Shown one piece after another: positions 51,996 through 63,959 of a DNA stretch of 64,000 nucleotides. Location of the stretch: assembly GCA_947044365.1 (NCBI GenBank), contig OX345646.1, positions 5,724,178 through 5,788,177 on the forward strand. The letters are read 5' to 3'. This DNA is from Petrosia ficiformis (lineage: Eukaryota; Porifera; Demospongiae; Haplosclerida; Petrosiidae). A program made the position numbers and the translations under genes. The notes beneath the pieces were generated by a model that was not told the DNA's origin, made no database searches, and worked only from the letters and a program-made list of their open reading frames with translations. The stretch's first letter is position 1. Every line of letters starts with the position of its first letter.

Positions 51996-54900
51996 TATAT
52001 GTATACATATATACATATAATTATTGTATAGTTGTAAACCAATACTCCGCATTGGTTAGTTGATGTATCAAAATAGTGCCTCTAATCTTAATGGTTACTG
52101 AATGTATGATATGTAGATTTGTATTAACATATTACGGATGGAAATCTTCTCATGGAGTGTCCAGTACTGAGTAACTCCAGAGTCCAATCTTCCTAATTGA
52201 AGTCATATAGGGGTGTGAGAACACATCACCTGACCTAGTGTATATGGTATTACGTTTGTGTACTTATTTATCATAACAGTATAAAGTACAGTTGTGATAA
52301 AATCAGATTATAAAAGACCCTCGATTAAATACCATCTGTAGTTTTGTTAGTAGTAATTAGTGTTCACTCAGAAATGCAGAAACCAGTTCTCACAAAATAA
52401 TGTATAGTCTCGTATGATATAAGAACTATGTTAGGAGTATAGGTATTTATTGGGTTATATCAGTATGTATCTGTTCTCACTGTAGTCTGTGGATGGTATA
52501 AGTATATGCTGTTTTGAATGAGTAATATAGCAACTATACTATCCTTATATGTGGTGACAACCCAGAAATCATATTCGCAGATAATAAATATTATTATAAT
52601 AAATATTCCCATATGACTTCTCACTCTAACTCCTTCCCTCTCTCTGTCTCTCTCAAAGGTGCCAAAGGGTGCGTTTTTTGATTGTACTATATGTACACTA
52701 GAATATGGATTAGCGCAAGATAGAATTCCTAGAGTACTCTGTTGCGGACATACCTTCTGTTCGAGTTGTTTACTGAAATGTATTAGAATGGATTCTGTAT
52801 CGTGTCCTTTCTGTTCACATACAACAACCACTGCATATGGAGATATTAGTCGAATACCTGTTAACTATGGAATATTGGATATGCTACGACCTCAACCAAA
52901 TCCCCCTGATGAGCCTGAAGATGATATGTGTGAAGCTTGTGAAGTCAATCCTGCTGCAGTGGTTTGTGTGTCTTGTTCTCCCATTGGTGTAAAGTTCTGT
53001 GGTGATTGTGACAGATTGGAGCATAACCGGAATTTCAAACCAGTTTGGTTACACAAACGAATGGCCTTGTCAGATTTTGATTCAACGATTATATGTTCAC
53101 GTCATCCCGGTGAAATGGCCACACACTATTCTGAGAATTTGAACCGATTTGCATGTCATTTGTGTCAGAATAAGCCTGACTGGATGTCCAGGTGTCATTT
53201 GTATTTACAGATTGAAGATGCAGACCAGTATTTAAGAGCTAAAGCTGGGAAGCTCCATTTCAAGTTGTTCAAGGCTGTGAGAACACTGTATGACTCGCAA
53301 AAAGATCAAGAAAGCAACTTAGTAAAGCTAGCTGAATCCGCTAGTAAAGCGAGAGTTGGTATTTTACAAGAGTTTAAAAAACTCACTGATATTCTACAGC
53401 ATCGTCAGCAAAAATTGATACAGATAGTTGACAAAGAGGTGAGAACTTAATGAGTCATCTTAATAAAGGGGGTTTCCCCATATTCAGAGTTTTTGATGTG
53501 CATGGGACAGTGAGTGTGCCATTGGGAATATATATATACAAAGAGTTAATGATAATAATTAACTGCACCACTGGCCCAAAGAGAGAACTGTGCAGTGCTA
53601 AATTCTTTAGGATAGATAGTGCACCATTATAAGTCCCATATTTAATTTTTGCAAAGTGTATTAACTCTTTAGAGCTTGAAGTTAGGAATTATTGCAGTGA
53701 CTCCGCAGTTCACATTCCATTAGTAACTGCATTGTAAATACATCTCCTTATAGAACTAACTTACAGGACTCATTATGGATATTTATCTGTGATAACTGCA
53801 TGTTCCTGTATTAACCTTATGATATTAAACTATACACTATAGTACATACAAGTTATTGAGTTACGGTATAATCATGTATTAACCTTATGATATTAAACTA
53901 TACACTATAGTACATATAAGTTATTGAGTTATAGTATAATCATGTATTAACCTTATGATATTAAACTATACACTATAAGTTATTGAGTTACAGTATAATC
54001 ATGTATTAACCTTATGATATTAAACTATACACTATAGTACATATAAGTTATTGAGTTACAGTATAATCATGTATTAACCTTATGATATTAAACTATACAC
54101 TATAGTACATATAAGTTATTGAGTTACAGTATAATCATGTATTAACCTTATGATATTAAACTATACACTATAGTACATATAAGTTATTGAGTTACAGTAT
54201 AATCATGTATTAACCTTATGATATTAAACTATACACTATAGTACATATAAGTTATTGAGTTACAGTATAATCATGTATTAACCTTATGATATTAAACTAT
54301 ACACTATAGTACATATACATTATTGACTTGTCATGTATTATCATAATGAGTTGGTCATTACCGCAATCTCTTATATAAACTGAAACCAATGAATGTTTGA
54401 TGTGCAGGAAGAATGATGTCAATATATAATAATCTTCCTGTTATTTGATAATTAAGTAATCTCGTGCCAAAAATTCCCTAGGCACTTTATTAATTAGATA
54501 TACATGTATGTACATGTAATGTAATTATAAATTCCATCATTTAGATATTACACATGTACATATAACTGGAACGGATCCTGTCTATAATATCTGGATATCC
54601 ATTCACAATAATAGTCGGCTCATAACTTGTTTGCACTATACAGTATTAGCTCATGTACTCAAACCTTTTTGCTGTAATAGATGTTTATACAAGCAGCATT
54701 GGTGTTTTTACAGATTGTTCTGCACTCTAAAAACCCAAAAAAGCTGGTAAAACGAAGCGAGACTCTTTATCAACCGCCATTTTATTGCAATTTCGATTTC
54801 ACATGTTTGGTTTCTGCACATGCGCAAACTTTAAACTAGTACCCCCGGATACAAAGATGGATGTTCAGTTCTCAGATAATTATTCAGATAATCCTGTATC

Positions 54901-56466
54901 CATTCCAGCCCTAATCTGTACTAAGTCTTAATCATAATTCTACATATATAAATCAATCTATCTATTTTTCTATTTTCACAGTATGAGAGTCGTAAAGAGA
55001 GTATTCAGTTACAACAGACTCGTATAGAAGAACGTTCTCGAGTGGTTTCAAGCCATCACGAAGCACTCAAATCGCTTTTAGCGTTACCACCCAAAGACTT
55101 CCTGAGAGGATATCACCATGTCATAGAGGGTGTACTCTCCCTCTCCCAGGAAGACAACATCCTTCTTCGTCCAATAGCACCAAGCGATATTCCTTGTTTT
55201 TTTAGAAACAATCTTGAAGAGGAGTTGAATGCTCATGGGGCTGTTGGAGGAGGGCCAGTCCCAAAAAATGTTGTATGTAATCGTGTACCCTTCCAACAAT
55301 GTACTCTGCCTCAGCTTTCATGGGCACTAGACCAAGATACTTCTGATGTTAACCAATACGAAGTAGAGTACGAATATATGCCTGATGAGCGGCCCCCAAG
55401 TCCTAAATCTCCTGGTAATAGCGGACCCTTAGATACAAATGTGTCAAAGCCAACGGTTGTTCCGAAGTCAGGCAAAGCCCAAGCTCACGTGATGAATGAT
55501 TTATATCCCGGTTTTAGGTATCGCTTCCGAGTTCGGTCAAGAAATATCGCCGGGTGGGGCATGTGGAGTATGCCAGCTACGGGGCGTTTTGATGGTTTCC
55601 CAGTACGAGTTGCTTTCACGGGAGAGATAATTTCTCTGAGGATACCTTTGTCTGGTTTGTACAAAATTACAGCCGCTGGACCTAAAGCTGCTGATGGAGA
55701 TAAATTTAAAGGTGGGCGTGGAGCTTTGATAACTGGTGTTTTTCAATTAGCTGCACACGATCGTATTGAAATTGCTGTCGGGGGACGGTCTCAGAAAGGT
55801 ACAGGTGGACACTCTGGTGGAGCTGGTGGTACGTTTGTGTTGAGAATTAACGATGGACATCCAAGTATTGATAACATTTTAATTGTAGCTGGAGGTGGAG
55901 GAGGAACTCGTGGATACGATGATGAGGACCAGGATGGAGATGATGCTAGCTTAGAGACATATGGTAGTGATGGACGAGGCAAAGAGCACGGTTTAGGCGG
56001 TAAGGAAGGTTTACCAGGAATGGATGCTGATTTGTCGTATTTTCAGGGACCATGTTGGGGTTATGGGGGTGCTGGCTTTAGCAAGAGTTCCAGGACAGCT
56101 AAATGTTATGTTGAAGGACTGGAAGGTGGACAATGCGGAGGGTATGGTGGAGGAGGAGGTGTTGGAATGTTGGGAGGTGGAGGAGGGGGTGGATTTAGTG
56201 GAGGTGGAGGAGGAAGAGGAGGAGGTGGCGGCGGAAGTTTTATCAACAAAATGGCAGTTGATGTCAGCAAGACGATTTCAGATGATGACCACGGTTACGT
56301 TTTGATTCGACGAGTCAGCCCTGAAACTCATGACATCTTAGTGACAAAAGACGAAACACCAGTGAATGGTGGAAGTGTTTCCACTAGAGTTTCCTCTGGT
56401 AACTCATCTCCAACAATGTGTACGATACCAAACTCGGATCTCAAAAATGGTCACAATCCCATATAA
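51659..56466 (+). CDS. RING/B-box/coiled-coil protein with FN3 and ALK-type glycine-rich domain (RBCC-A)
   Basis: Three exons: 51659-51673 (MSGPE), 52659-53438, 54982-56466; both junctions phase 0 (759 aa). The RING (14-60) has CTICTLEYG, CCGHTFCSSCLLKC and CPFC, a complete C3HC4 set. B-box 1 (about 95-140) begins CEACEVN and ends with C-x2-C and His ligands; a second B-box-like unit (about 150-180) has CSRHPGE and CHLC. A coiled coil spans about 185-300. A COS-like segment precedes FN3 (about 358-468, with GFRYRFRVRSRNIAGWGMWS). From about 470 to 715 there is a glycine-rich domain resembling that of ALK/LTK receptors: LSGLYKITAAG, GVFQLAAHDRIEIAVGG, GGTFVLRINDG, LIVAGGGGGTRGY and several Gly runs. 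No signal peptide or membrane segment was seen, so it is probably cytosolic. Inferred role: E3 ubiquitin ligase related to class C-I TRIM proteins (COS-FN3) with the usual SPRY domain replaced. RBCC-B is its paralogue. Confidence 0.9.
53485..53632. mobile_element. MITE family B, truncated copy
   Basis: Left end CAGAGTTTTTGATG intact (53485). The interior is deleted relative to 44429-44652, and the right inverted end is missing. Confidence 0.7.
53807..54320 (+). repeat. 68-bp satellite array, copy 5
   Basis: About seven units of the 68-bp satellite, very homogeneous, one with an internal deletion. The flank seen at other loci was not found here. Confidence 0.9.
54775..54840 (-). promoter_or_regulatory. 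Candidate antisense/cryptic promoter patch
   Basis: On the minus strand TTTGCGCATGTGCAGAAACC (NRF1-like) is followed about 40 bp later by AAAATGGCGG (YY1-like, containing an ATG that opens a 17-codon ORF). This pairing is typical of TATA-less housekeeping promoters, but there is no gene reading out of it here. Confidence 0.3.
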
Positions 56467-57458
56467 GGACATGTGATATATATCTATGTAGCCTTTGCTT
56501 CATCCATCCCTATTTTTTTTAACCTCATGGAAGACATTTCTCTCGATTCAATGAGAGTACAGATCAAACAAATCAGAATCCTGTTATTATTTATATCACG
56601 ATATCACGTTTTGTTTCGAAAAACGAATTTTCAATGATTGGCTCAATTTTAACGAGTGCTGGAGAAGTTTTTTGGCTTTTTCATGAAATAATGATGACAA
56701 TCTCTTTGTATGAGATATATTATAATACTTATAGGTATAGAGCTATTAATAAATTAATTGTTTTTGTTTTAATAAAACCAGTTTTTTTTATTGGTTAATA
56801 AATAAAATAATGCCAACAAGAATGTTTACTACAGTATGAATGTAATAGTGACGTTGATATGAATACATTCTTAGTATCTTGTAGTGGTGTGTTGAATTAC
56901 CATCTCTATAGTGACAATAAGTTTCACTTCTTGAATAAAAGTGTTTTTATTAGAACTATTATTTGGATAAAGCTAACATATTGCTGTAGGGTGAATTATG
57001 CAAAACACTATGATATGATTTATGAAAGCAGTTTAATTAATATTTGTTTTAAACATTGAAAAAAACCTCGTAATAATTATAAATTATATGAATCACTATA
57101 ATTTTAGGGTGCTGTCTACTCATATTTCATACAAGAATTTAATTAATCAATTTATCACTTTAGTGATTGTATTTGGCAAGTTTGGCCAACAATCACATAT
57201 ACATGAAGCCGATCAGACCCAACCTGTGCCTTGTTGGCTATTATATGTGACACTTAACTTCACACTCCATTACCCAAAGCTTGCCTGAGTTGCCTCTGAT
57301 TAATGACATTTGTCAATAGGTCTGGGCTAGCCACACCCTCACTTGGCTAGCAATTCTATTTAATGCCCACTAATCTTTAAATGAAACTGTTATTACATCA
57401 AAGAAGTGTAATTGTAATTATGTACATACGTGCAGTGTTCATATTTATGTATATTCCA
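56467..57458. other. Convergent intergenic region between the RBCC paralogues
   Basis: The 3'UTRs of RBCC-A (poly(A) signal AATAAA near 56770) and RBCC-B. A family E end (TCTATTTAATGCCC) lies at 57355-57368. Short ORFs present have no family resemblance. Confidence 0.7.
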
Positions 57459-60185
57459 TTATAGTGCTATCAGATCATTTTTAGTTGCCTCATCTTTCAA
57501 TTTATCAATCAAAACAAATCCATTCCCCTCGTTGCCAACACTACGAATAATATGCAGTCCATCTTCTCGTATATAACTCCCTCCTCCTCCTCCCCCTCGT
57601 CCACCACCCCCACCGGAATACCCTCCTCCTCCTCCACCTCCGTACGAACCTATCCCACCTCCTCCACCAAATCCACCTCCATCTCCTTTAGTCCCACCGG
57701 CAACAAAAGAAGTAGCTGTCGTGGAATTCTCTACATGACCAGCTCCACCATATCCCCAGCATGGACCATTAGCCACAGCATCCCTACCAGCTCGTCCACT
57801 GTTACCTCCAGCAGCCCATTGTCCACCATGCCCGCCTAGTCCATACAAGTCAATGCTTGCATCCTTTCCATCAAGATCCTCTTCATCATATCCTCGCGTA
57901 CCTCCTCCGCCACCAGCAGCTATGAGTAAATCCTGTCTTCCATTTAAACCAACAAAGGTCCCTCCACCTCCGCCACTGCAAGGACCTCGTTTTATGGACA
58001 TCCCTCCAACAAGAATCTCTAAAAAGTCATTTTTTTGTAGCACAAACTGGGCCTCAATTATTGCGCCTTTCCCGCCCTTTTTCTTCTCTCCATCAGCAGC
58101 TTTCGCCCCATGAGCAACAATACGATACAGGCCGTTGCTAGGTAACGGGATTTTAATAATCTCCCCTGTGTAACCAATTTCAAGAGGAAATCCAGGAGTG
58201 CTACCAAGAATGGAAGCACTCCACCAACCCCATCCGGAATTGTCTCGACTTCGAATACGGAATCGATATCTCATTTCGGGAAACAAATTATCAATACGCT
58301 TTTGACATACCTTTGCTTTGACAAGAAAGTGTCGTGGGAATGCTTGATCAACAATTACTGGATTGAAATTATCAGGGTCATTCAGCACCAAATCACACAT
58401 TATCTCGTATTCCAAAACCTCACGTTCTGGAATTTTCCATGTAAGCAGGATCATCCCGTGCTCGTTATTACAAGAGAAATTAGAGGGTGCTACCCCTCCT
58501 CCCACCATACCAAGGTTATCAATAGTATTCCGAAACTCTGGTGAAATATATATCAATATTCCCATTGAGGTAGTTGGCTCGTTAAGATCATCAGCAACTT
58601 GATCAACGATTTGTTTCTTCATTAAACCCACAGCATCTGTTGATTTCAGTAATAAGCTATAGTCCTGCATTTGGTTAAGGATATTAGCTTGGATGAGAGA
58701 TGTTGTGATTGAACCAAGAGCCACCTCTACTCTCTCCATTTGTTCATTCAAATGTTTCTTTTGGTAGCTAGCCTGCAAGATAATAAAATATATAAATAGA
58801 TAGACAACAGTCTAGATAGATAGAATACAGTTATAACTATATGGTTATGAATGGTTTATATAGCAATGGTGAGTACTCTCTATTCCAGGTTTAAAGAAAT
58901 AATAACGTCAGTGTTCTGCCCAGGATATTTAGAGTGGTTGTTGGATTATAACTTGCATTTAGTGCTGTTTACCCAGTATATACTTAATACTGTCTCAATA
59001 GCCTATATATGTATTAACTGAAAGGTGGTTAATTCATCTGAGTGGTGGTTAATTCATGCTGAGTGGTGGTTATTCCCAACCAGTGCCGACCAGTGTGGGC
59101 AGAACACTGATAATTGAATAATTGGAATACTATAGTATAATTAACCACACAAACTATTATTATGCATCATGATTGTTACACAAGGCTTATGTAAGGTGTT
59201 AGTATGATATGTAGACATGAGAGAATTATAAAGAGTTGGGAACTGAAAATCAAGAAATCCTACTCATCTCTACTTGCCTTTGTTCATACTCCTACAAGGT
59301 CAACAATGTGTATGTATACAAGTTAATTATATTACAATCTTGACACAATTATTACAGCATACCTAATATCATCGCTTAGCTACAAACATTAATAAATGTA
59401 CATACCGTTTCCTCCACTAGAGATTCAACATAAGCCTGTCTCTTACGCAGAGCCATTTCAAAATCTTGAAATTCTAATCTCACTTTATCAACAGCGGTAC
59501 CTTTAGCTTGATCAATACGACCTAACTGTTCATTCAGTTTGCTTTGAATGGCCTGCAGTCGGTCTCTAATGGCAGTTACTTTAGTTACAAGTGGAGGGAT
59601 GCTATCGCGAACCTGGTCCACAGCGATCTGTATATCTACAAAATTCTCAGTCTGATAGTCCGGCTCTTGAGTGCATTTTTCACAAGCAAACCGGTTTTCG
59701 GTAAACGAGAATAACTCGCATGACTGGTTTGGATGTATCATACAGCTCGGTATGAGAGCACCATATCTAGCTTGTTCGATAGGGACTGGTTTATGCTGTT
59801 TCACAGGACCGAATGAGCGACCATGTTCTATTTCGCAACAGTTAAAACAAAATCGAAACCCGGCTGGTAAACATTGATAACATATAAACTTTACTTCTTC
59901 AACATTACAGTGCTGACAAACCACGGCATGTCTCGGCGCTGGAACATCTCGGATTTTACTGGAATCAGAACGCTGGCTTTGTACAGCTATGTAACTCATC
60001 AATGCTATATTGGGTGCATCAGCTTCGCCACTCAACTGACCACATTGTGGACATGTGATGATTCCAGCATCATTACGTAATACCTTGACACATTTGCGAC
60101 AAAAACTGTGTCCACATGTTATTATAATACGCGGCTGTAAATCTCCATCTGTTGAGTAATGTTGACGACAACGAGGACACTGCAT
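57459..60185 (-). CDS. RING/B-box/coiled-coil protein with FN3 and ALK-type glycine-rich domain (RBCC-B)
   Basis: Two exons on the minus strand, 60185-59406 and 58772-57459, phase 0 (697 aa). The start is the first ATG (MQCPRCRQHY); the upstream in-frame TTG was rejected. The RING has CPRC, CGHSFCRKCVKVL and CPQC. B-box 1 has CQHCNVEEVKFICYQC and CFNCCEIEHGR; B-box 2-like has CMIHPNQ and CEKC. A coiled coil spans about 195-320, FN3 about 355-450 (RYRFRIRSRDNSGWGWWS), and an ALK-like glycine-rich domain about 458-680 (SNGLYRIVAHGAKAADG, AQFVLQKNDFLEILVGG, LLIAAGGGGGTRGYDEED). The intron falls at the same coiled-coil position and phase as the last intron of RBCC-A, and both preceding exons are 780 nt, so the two genes are duplicates in inverted orientation. 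Compared with RBCC-A, the FN3 lacks the Pro-rich insertion and the C-terminal tail is shorter. Confidence 0.9.
58909..59109. mobile_element. MITE family C, copy 3 (fullest)
   Basis: 201 bp with perfect 13-bp inverted ends CAGTGTTCTGCCC (58909-58921) and its complement ending 59109. It lies in the single intron of RBCC-B. Confidence 0.85.
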
Positions 60186-60224
60186 TGGACACTTCAATAT
60201 TAATTACTAATCAAGGATCTGAAC

Positions 60225-60255
<31 letters not shown>

Positions 60256-60453
60256 TTTATAACAACTACTTTTACTTACACAATTCAGGGTTGTGGAAAA
60301 TCCCTTTAATTATTAAAATTATTAAAATTATTATTAATTAAAATTATTATTAAAATTATTAAATTATTATTTTCGTTAATTTAGAAATACTTTTTGTTGC
60401 TATAACAACCACATTGCAGAAAGTAAAGGTTATCTCAGCACTCACAGGCAGCC
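60186..60453. promoter_or_regulatory. Divergent promoter region RBCC-B / OSCP1
   Basis: 268 bp between divergent start codons. It contains an (ATA)n run (about 60227-60256) and AT-rich direct repeats of ATTATTAAAATT. No specific factor site was recognised. Confidence 0.5.
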
Positions 60454-61197
60454 ATGTCTATGCATACATTACCAATATTATATATTAACTTGGGAGCTGA
60501 AATGTTGTATGTATTACAACAAAGACTGATGGCACAAAAGATTTCCAAAGAAAAACAAAGCAAAGGTTTGGTCTCTACATAATCTACATAATCTACATGT
60601 ATCTAACTACCTCCTTATCTATACAGGAGTTATGTTTTCTCTGTTAGTCTCATTCCCAGACTCCCCTGATATTTGGTTGGAAGTCTGAGAATGAGACTAT
60701 TTATCTATCTATTTACTGTTATCGATCTATTAACTATTATAGTCTTATTCCCAGACTCTGGAGTGGAAGTCTGAGAATGAGACTATTTATCTATCTATTT
60801 ACTGTTATCGATCTATTAACTATTATAGTCTTATTCCCAGACTCTGGAGTGAAAGTCTGAGAACGAGACTATTATCAATCTATTTATCCACAGTTGTTCA
60901 GGAGATTGTAGGACATATGTTAAGTGATCGTGTTCTCTCGACGCTCTTCACACCTCAGCCATTAGCTTCTAGTAGAAGACTCAAGACAAATTTCACAAAA
61001 CTTGCACATGGTTCTATAATGAAACTGAATCCTGATGCTATGGAAAAAGTGTGTATGTATATGTATGTGTATATGTACATGTATGTATGTATGTATGTAT
61101 GTATGTATGTATGTATGTACATGTATGTATGTATGTATGTAAGTATGTATGTATATATGTATGTATGTGTATGTATGTATGTATTTATGTATATATG

Positions 61198-61231
<34 letters not shown>

Positions 61232-63486
61232 TGTATGTATGTATGTATGTATGTATGCATATATGCATGTATGTCTGTATATATGCATGTGTGTATGTAT
61301 GTATGTATGTATATATGCATATATGCATGTATGTATGTATATATGTATGTAAGTATGTATAGTTGTATGTATGTATGTAATTATGTATGCATTTATTTAT
61401 GTATGTATGTACTATGTATACGTATGTATATAATTATAATAATGTATATTATATTATTGTATAGCTATATGATTTGATGTTAATGGCTCTAAAGTACGAA
61501 GTGATGTTATGTAAATCCGGTAATGAACTACTCCTCCTCGCACTTAATCATATGGATGGATTGAGAAGATTGGTACACAAGTCACATGACCATGTGGAGA
61601 TTATAAATACAGCATGTGTGAAGTTCACTGAACATTATAATAAATTTAGTGAGGCTCAACTGGTACTTATTAAACACACACTACTGACATTCTTCCAAGA
61701 TTATCATAAAAAGGTGAATAGTCACATGATTATAATTATGTATTGTATTATAATTATTAGTGTTGTTTTATATAGTTAACTACTAAAACTTCTTTTAGTA
61801 AGGTATTGTGACTTTTAGTTAACTAAACTATTACAAGTCTACTGTAATAACTATAACTAAAACCTCTTTTAGTAAGGTATTGTGACTTAGTTAACTAAAC
61901 TATTACAAGTCTACTGTAATAACTATAACTAAAACCTGTTTTAGTAAGGTAATGTGACTGTAAGTTAACTAAACTATAACTAAATTACAAGTCTATTGTA
62001 ATAACTATAAAATTAAAATTGGCCAATAATGGACACTTTTAGTTAGTTAACTAAAACTAAAACCCTTTTAGTAAGCCTAATATTATTTTAGTTCATTTAA
62101 CTATAGCTAACTAAAGGATAATCTAGTCATACTATAACTATAACTAAAAGTGGCATCCTAAAACAACACTAGTATAGTGTTTATTTGCTATGCCCGGCAG
62201 GTCATTATTCATGTACAGAGACGTACATGTAACATGTATGTATATTTAATCCATTAATCCTACTAACTATTATTATTATCTATTATAATCCTCTCTTTTC
62301 ATAGGTTTCAATATTTTTGACACGTAAGATACAGCTACAAAATGGAAGGTTTGTGCTTCCATATGGAGGAAAGGTACCTTTTGGGTCTAGACTACCAGGT
62401 ATGATACAATATAAATATGGTGACCAGAATACTGAGATGGTAACATTGTCGTGTGAGTATGTTAGTGTGGAAGAACAGGGCTCCTTAGATGTTACTGGAG
62501 ATCGAGTAATCACATTAGGAGAGAATTTGTGAGTAGCAGATCGTTCATCTCTATTCCACTTCATCCATACATCTATCTATCTGCCTTTCCTTTCCTTTCA
62601 TCCATCTATTCATCTATTCATCTATTCATTATTCATTTATCTATCCACCTGTCTATTCATCTATCTATCTATCTATCTATTCATCTATCTATTCATCTAT
62701 CTATCCACCTGTCTATTCATCTTTCTATCTATCTATCTATTCATCTATCTATCTATCTATTCATCTATCAATTCATCTATCTATTCATCTATCCATCTAT
62801 CTATCCATCTATATCTTCCATATTCAGATATTATCCTGTAGAGTACTCAGATGGAAATATAACTAGTCCAAAGAATGATACTGGTTCGAAAAAAGATGAC
62901 AAAATACAAAAAGTATAAATAAATGAAGTCATAAATGTGATAGTACAATTATATATTATGTTGAGTGTGGTCAATGAATAATATAGAGATATATACATAT
63001 AATGTACTATATGTAGGTCATATCAGATTCAACTGCTACAGCTGAGCTAGATTTCTTGCAACAATTTCTAATAGGATTTCAACAACAACCTTCAGACACT
63101 GGTAAGATGTGATGTTAACTGATAAGAACTCTCTCTAGCTTGTACATTTCACAGGTTTCAAACTCAGTTTATTTGATGATATTGAGACAACCACAACATC
63201 AAAGTAAATGATAGATACAATAATAATTAGTATCTATTTACATACTCTACATACTCTACATGCATGTATTTTACATACACACATATACATATATGTACAT
63301 GTACATACATATACATGTACATACACATACATACATACATACATACATACACATACATACATACACACATACATGTACATACGTACATATATACATACAT
63401 ACATACATACATACATACATACACACATACACACACATACATACACACATACATACATACATACATACACACACATACATACACAC

Positions 63487-63517
<31 letters not shown>

Positions 63518-63959
63518 TACATACACACATACATACACACATACATGTACATACATACTAATAATAAACTATACTATAATAGACCTAAGAATGCCATTAA
63601 TATCACTAAGGCAACAGGAGGACAAATAAAAAAAATTATAAAAGATTTTGATATTGAAGAAACCACACCTACTTCAAAAGGTATGCTACTTCAAAAGGTA
63701 TGCTACATCATTACAATCTATTCTACGAGTAACAAGAATGTCCCAATTTCACAAAATCATATATGGTTCTGTATTGTTTAATGTATGTATGTATGTGTGC
63801 GTGTGTGTTTATGTGTTTTGTGTATGTATATATGTCTGTGTATGTACATGTATGTATGTATGCAACTATGTATTTATTACGTACATGTGTATGTATGTAT
63901 GATGTATGTATATTCACACAGATGATGATGATTTATTGAGTTTAATGGATGCATTATGA
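60454..63959 (+). CDS. OSCP1: OSCP1 (organic solute carrier partner 1 / oxidored-nitro domain protein)
   Basis: Nine exons: 60454-60565, 60894-61048, 61465-61713, 62305-62528, 62828-62912, 63017-63101, 63155-63203, 63583-63680, 63922-63959 (364 aa), all phases consistent. Strong family match: MSMHTLPILYINLGAEMLYV at the start, LAHGSIMKLNPDAMEKLYDL, MALKYEVMLC, LTFFQDYHKKVSIFL, NGRFVLPYGGKVPFGSRLPG, GSLDVTGDRVITLGENLYYP, ELDFLQQFLIGF, GFKLSLFDD and the C-terminal DDDDLLSLMDAL. OSCP1 is conserved in ciliated eukaryotes and was named for modulating organic-solute transport; orthologues have been linked to cilia and flagella. The exon 1-2 junction lacks a short charged stretch (KDEWTEVDRKR-like) present in vertebrates; a missed small exon cannot be excluded. 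Introns 2 and 7 are microsatellites and intron 3 carries a family A MITE. Confidence 0.92.
60641..60870. repeat. Repeated hairpin module in OSCP1 intron 1
   Basis: Three copies of an inverted pair (AGTCTCATTCCCAGACTC / AGTCTGAGAATGAGACT), two of them within a near-identical tandem of about 90 bp that includes TTACTGTTATCGATCTATTA. The first copy includes a longer loop (CCCTGATATTTGGTTGG). Confidence 0.85.
61049..61440. repeat. (ATGT)n microsatellite forming OSCP1 intron 2
   Basis: Starts at the donor itself (GTGTGTATGTAT) and covers nearly all of the intron 61049-61464. Variants ATGC, ATAT and AAGT are interspersed. Confidence 0.95.
61758..62171. mobile_element. MITE family A (TAGTGTTGTTTTA), fullest copy
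   Basis: 414 bp with perfect 13-bp inverted ends (61758-61770, 62159-62171). The interior has three direct repeats of CTATAACTAAAACCTCTTTTAG-like sequence and many TTAGTTAACTAAA palindromes. It is in OSCP1 intron 3. Confidence 0.85.
62570..62815. repeat. ATCT/CATC tetranucleotide tract in OSCP1 intron 4
   Basis: Imperfect ATCT/TTCATC repeats ending about 10 bp before the acceptor at 62827. They provide its pyrimidine-rich tract. Confidence 0.92.
63265..63560. repeat. (TACA)/(CACA) microsatellite in OSCP1 intron 7
   Basis: Tetranucleotide TACA with ACACACAC interruptions, about 300 bp, between exons 63155-63203 and 63583-63680. Confidence 0.95.
63780..63905. repeat. (ATGT)n microsatellite in OSCP1 intron 8
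   Basis: ATGT/GTGT repeats preceding the acceptor TTCACACAG at 63921. Confidence 0.9.

Larger units (their letters stand above)
53439..54981 (+). other. Intron 2 of RBCC-A: MITE, satellite, promoter-like patch
   Basis: A 1.5-kb intron with a truncated family B element (53485-53632), a 68-bp satellite array (53807-54320) and a patch (54775-54840) of NRF1-like and YY1-like motifs. No coding exon in the sense direction was found. Confidence 0.75.

Noticed and set aside
53807..54320. 68-bp repeats as a CRISPR array
   Set aside because: Units are contiguous with no unique spacers, the genome is eukaryotic, and no cas genes exist.
60566..60893. Extra OSCP1 exon within intron 1 (acceptor near 60627)
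   Set aside because: The candidate sequence falls in the repeated AGTCTCATTCCCAGACTC hairpin module and has no similarity to OSCP1.
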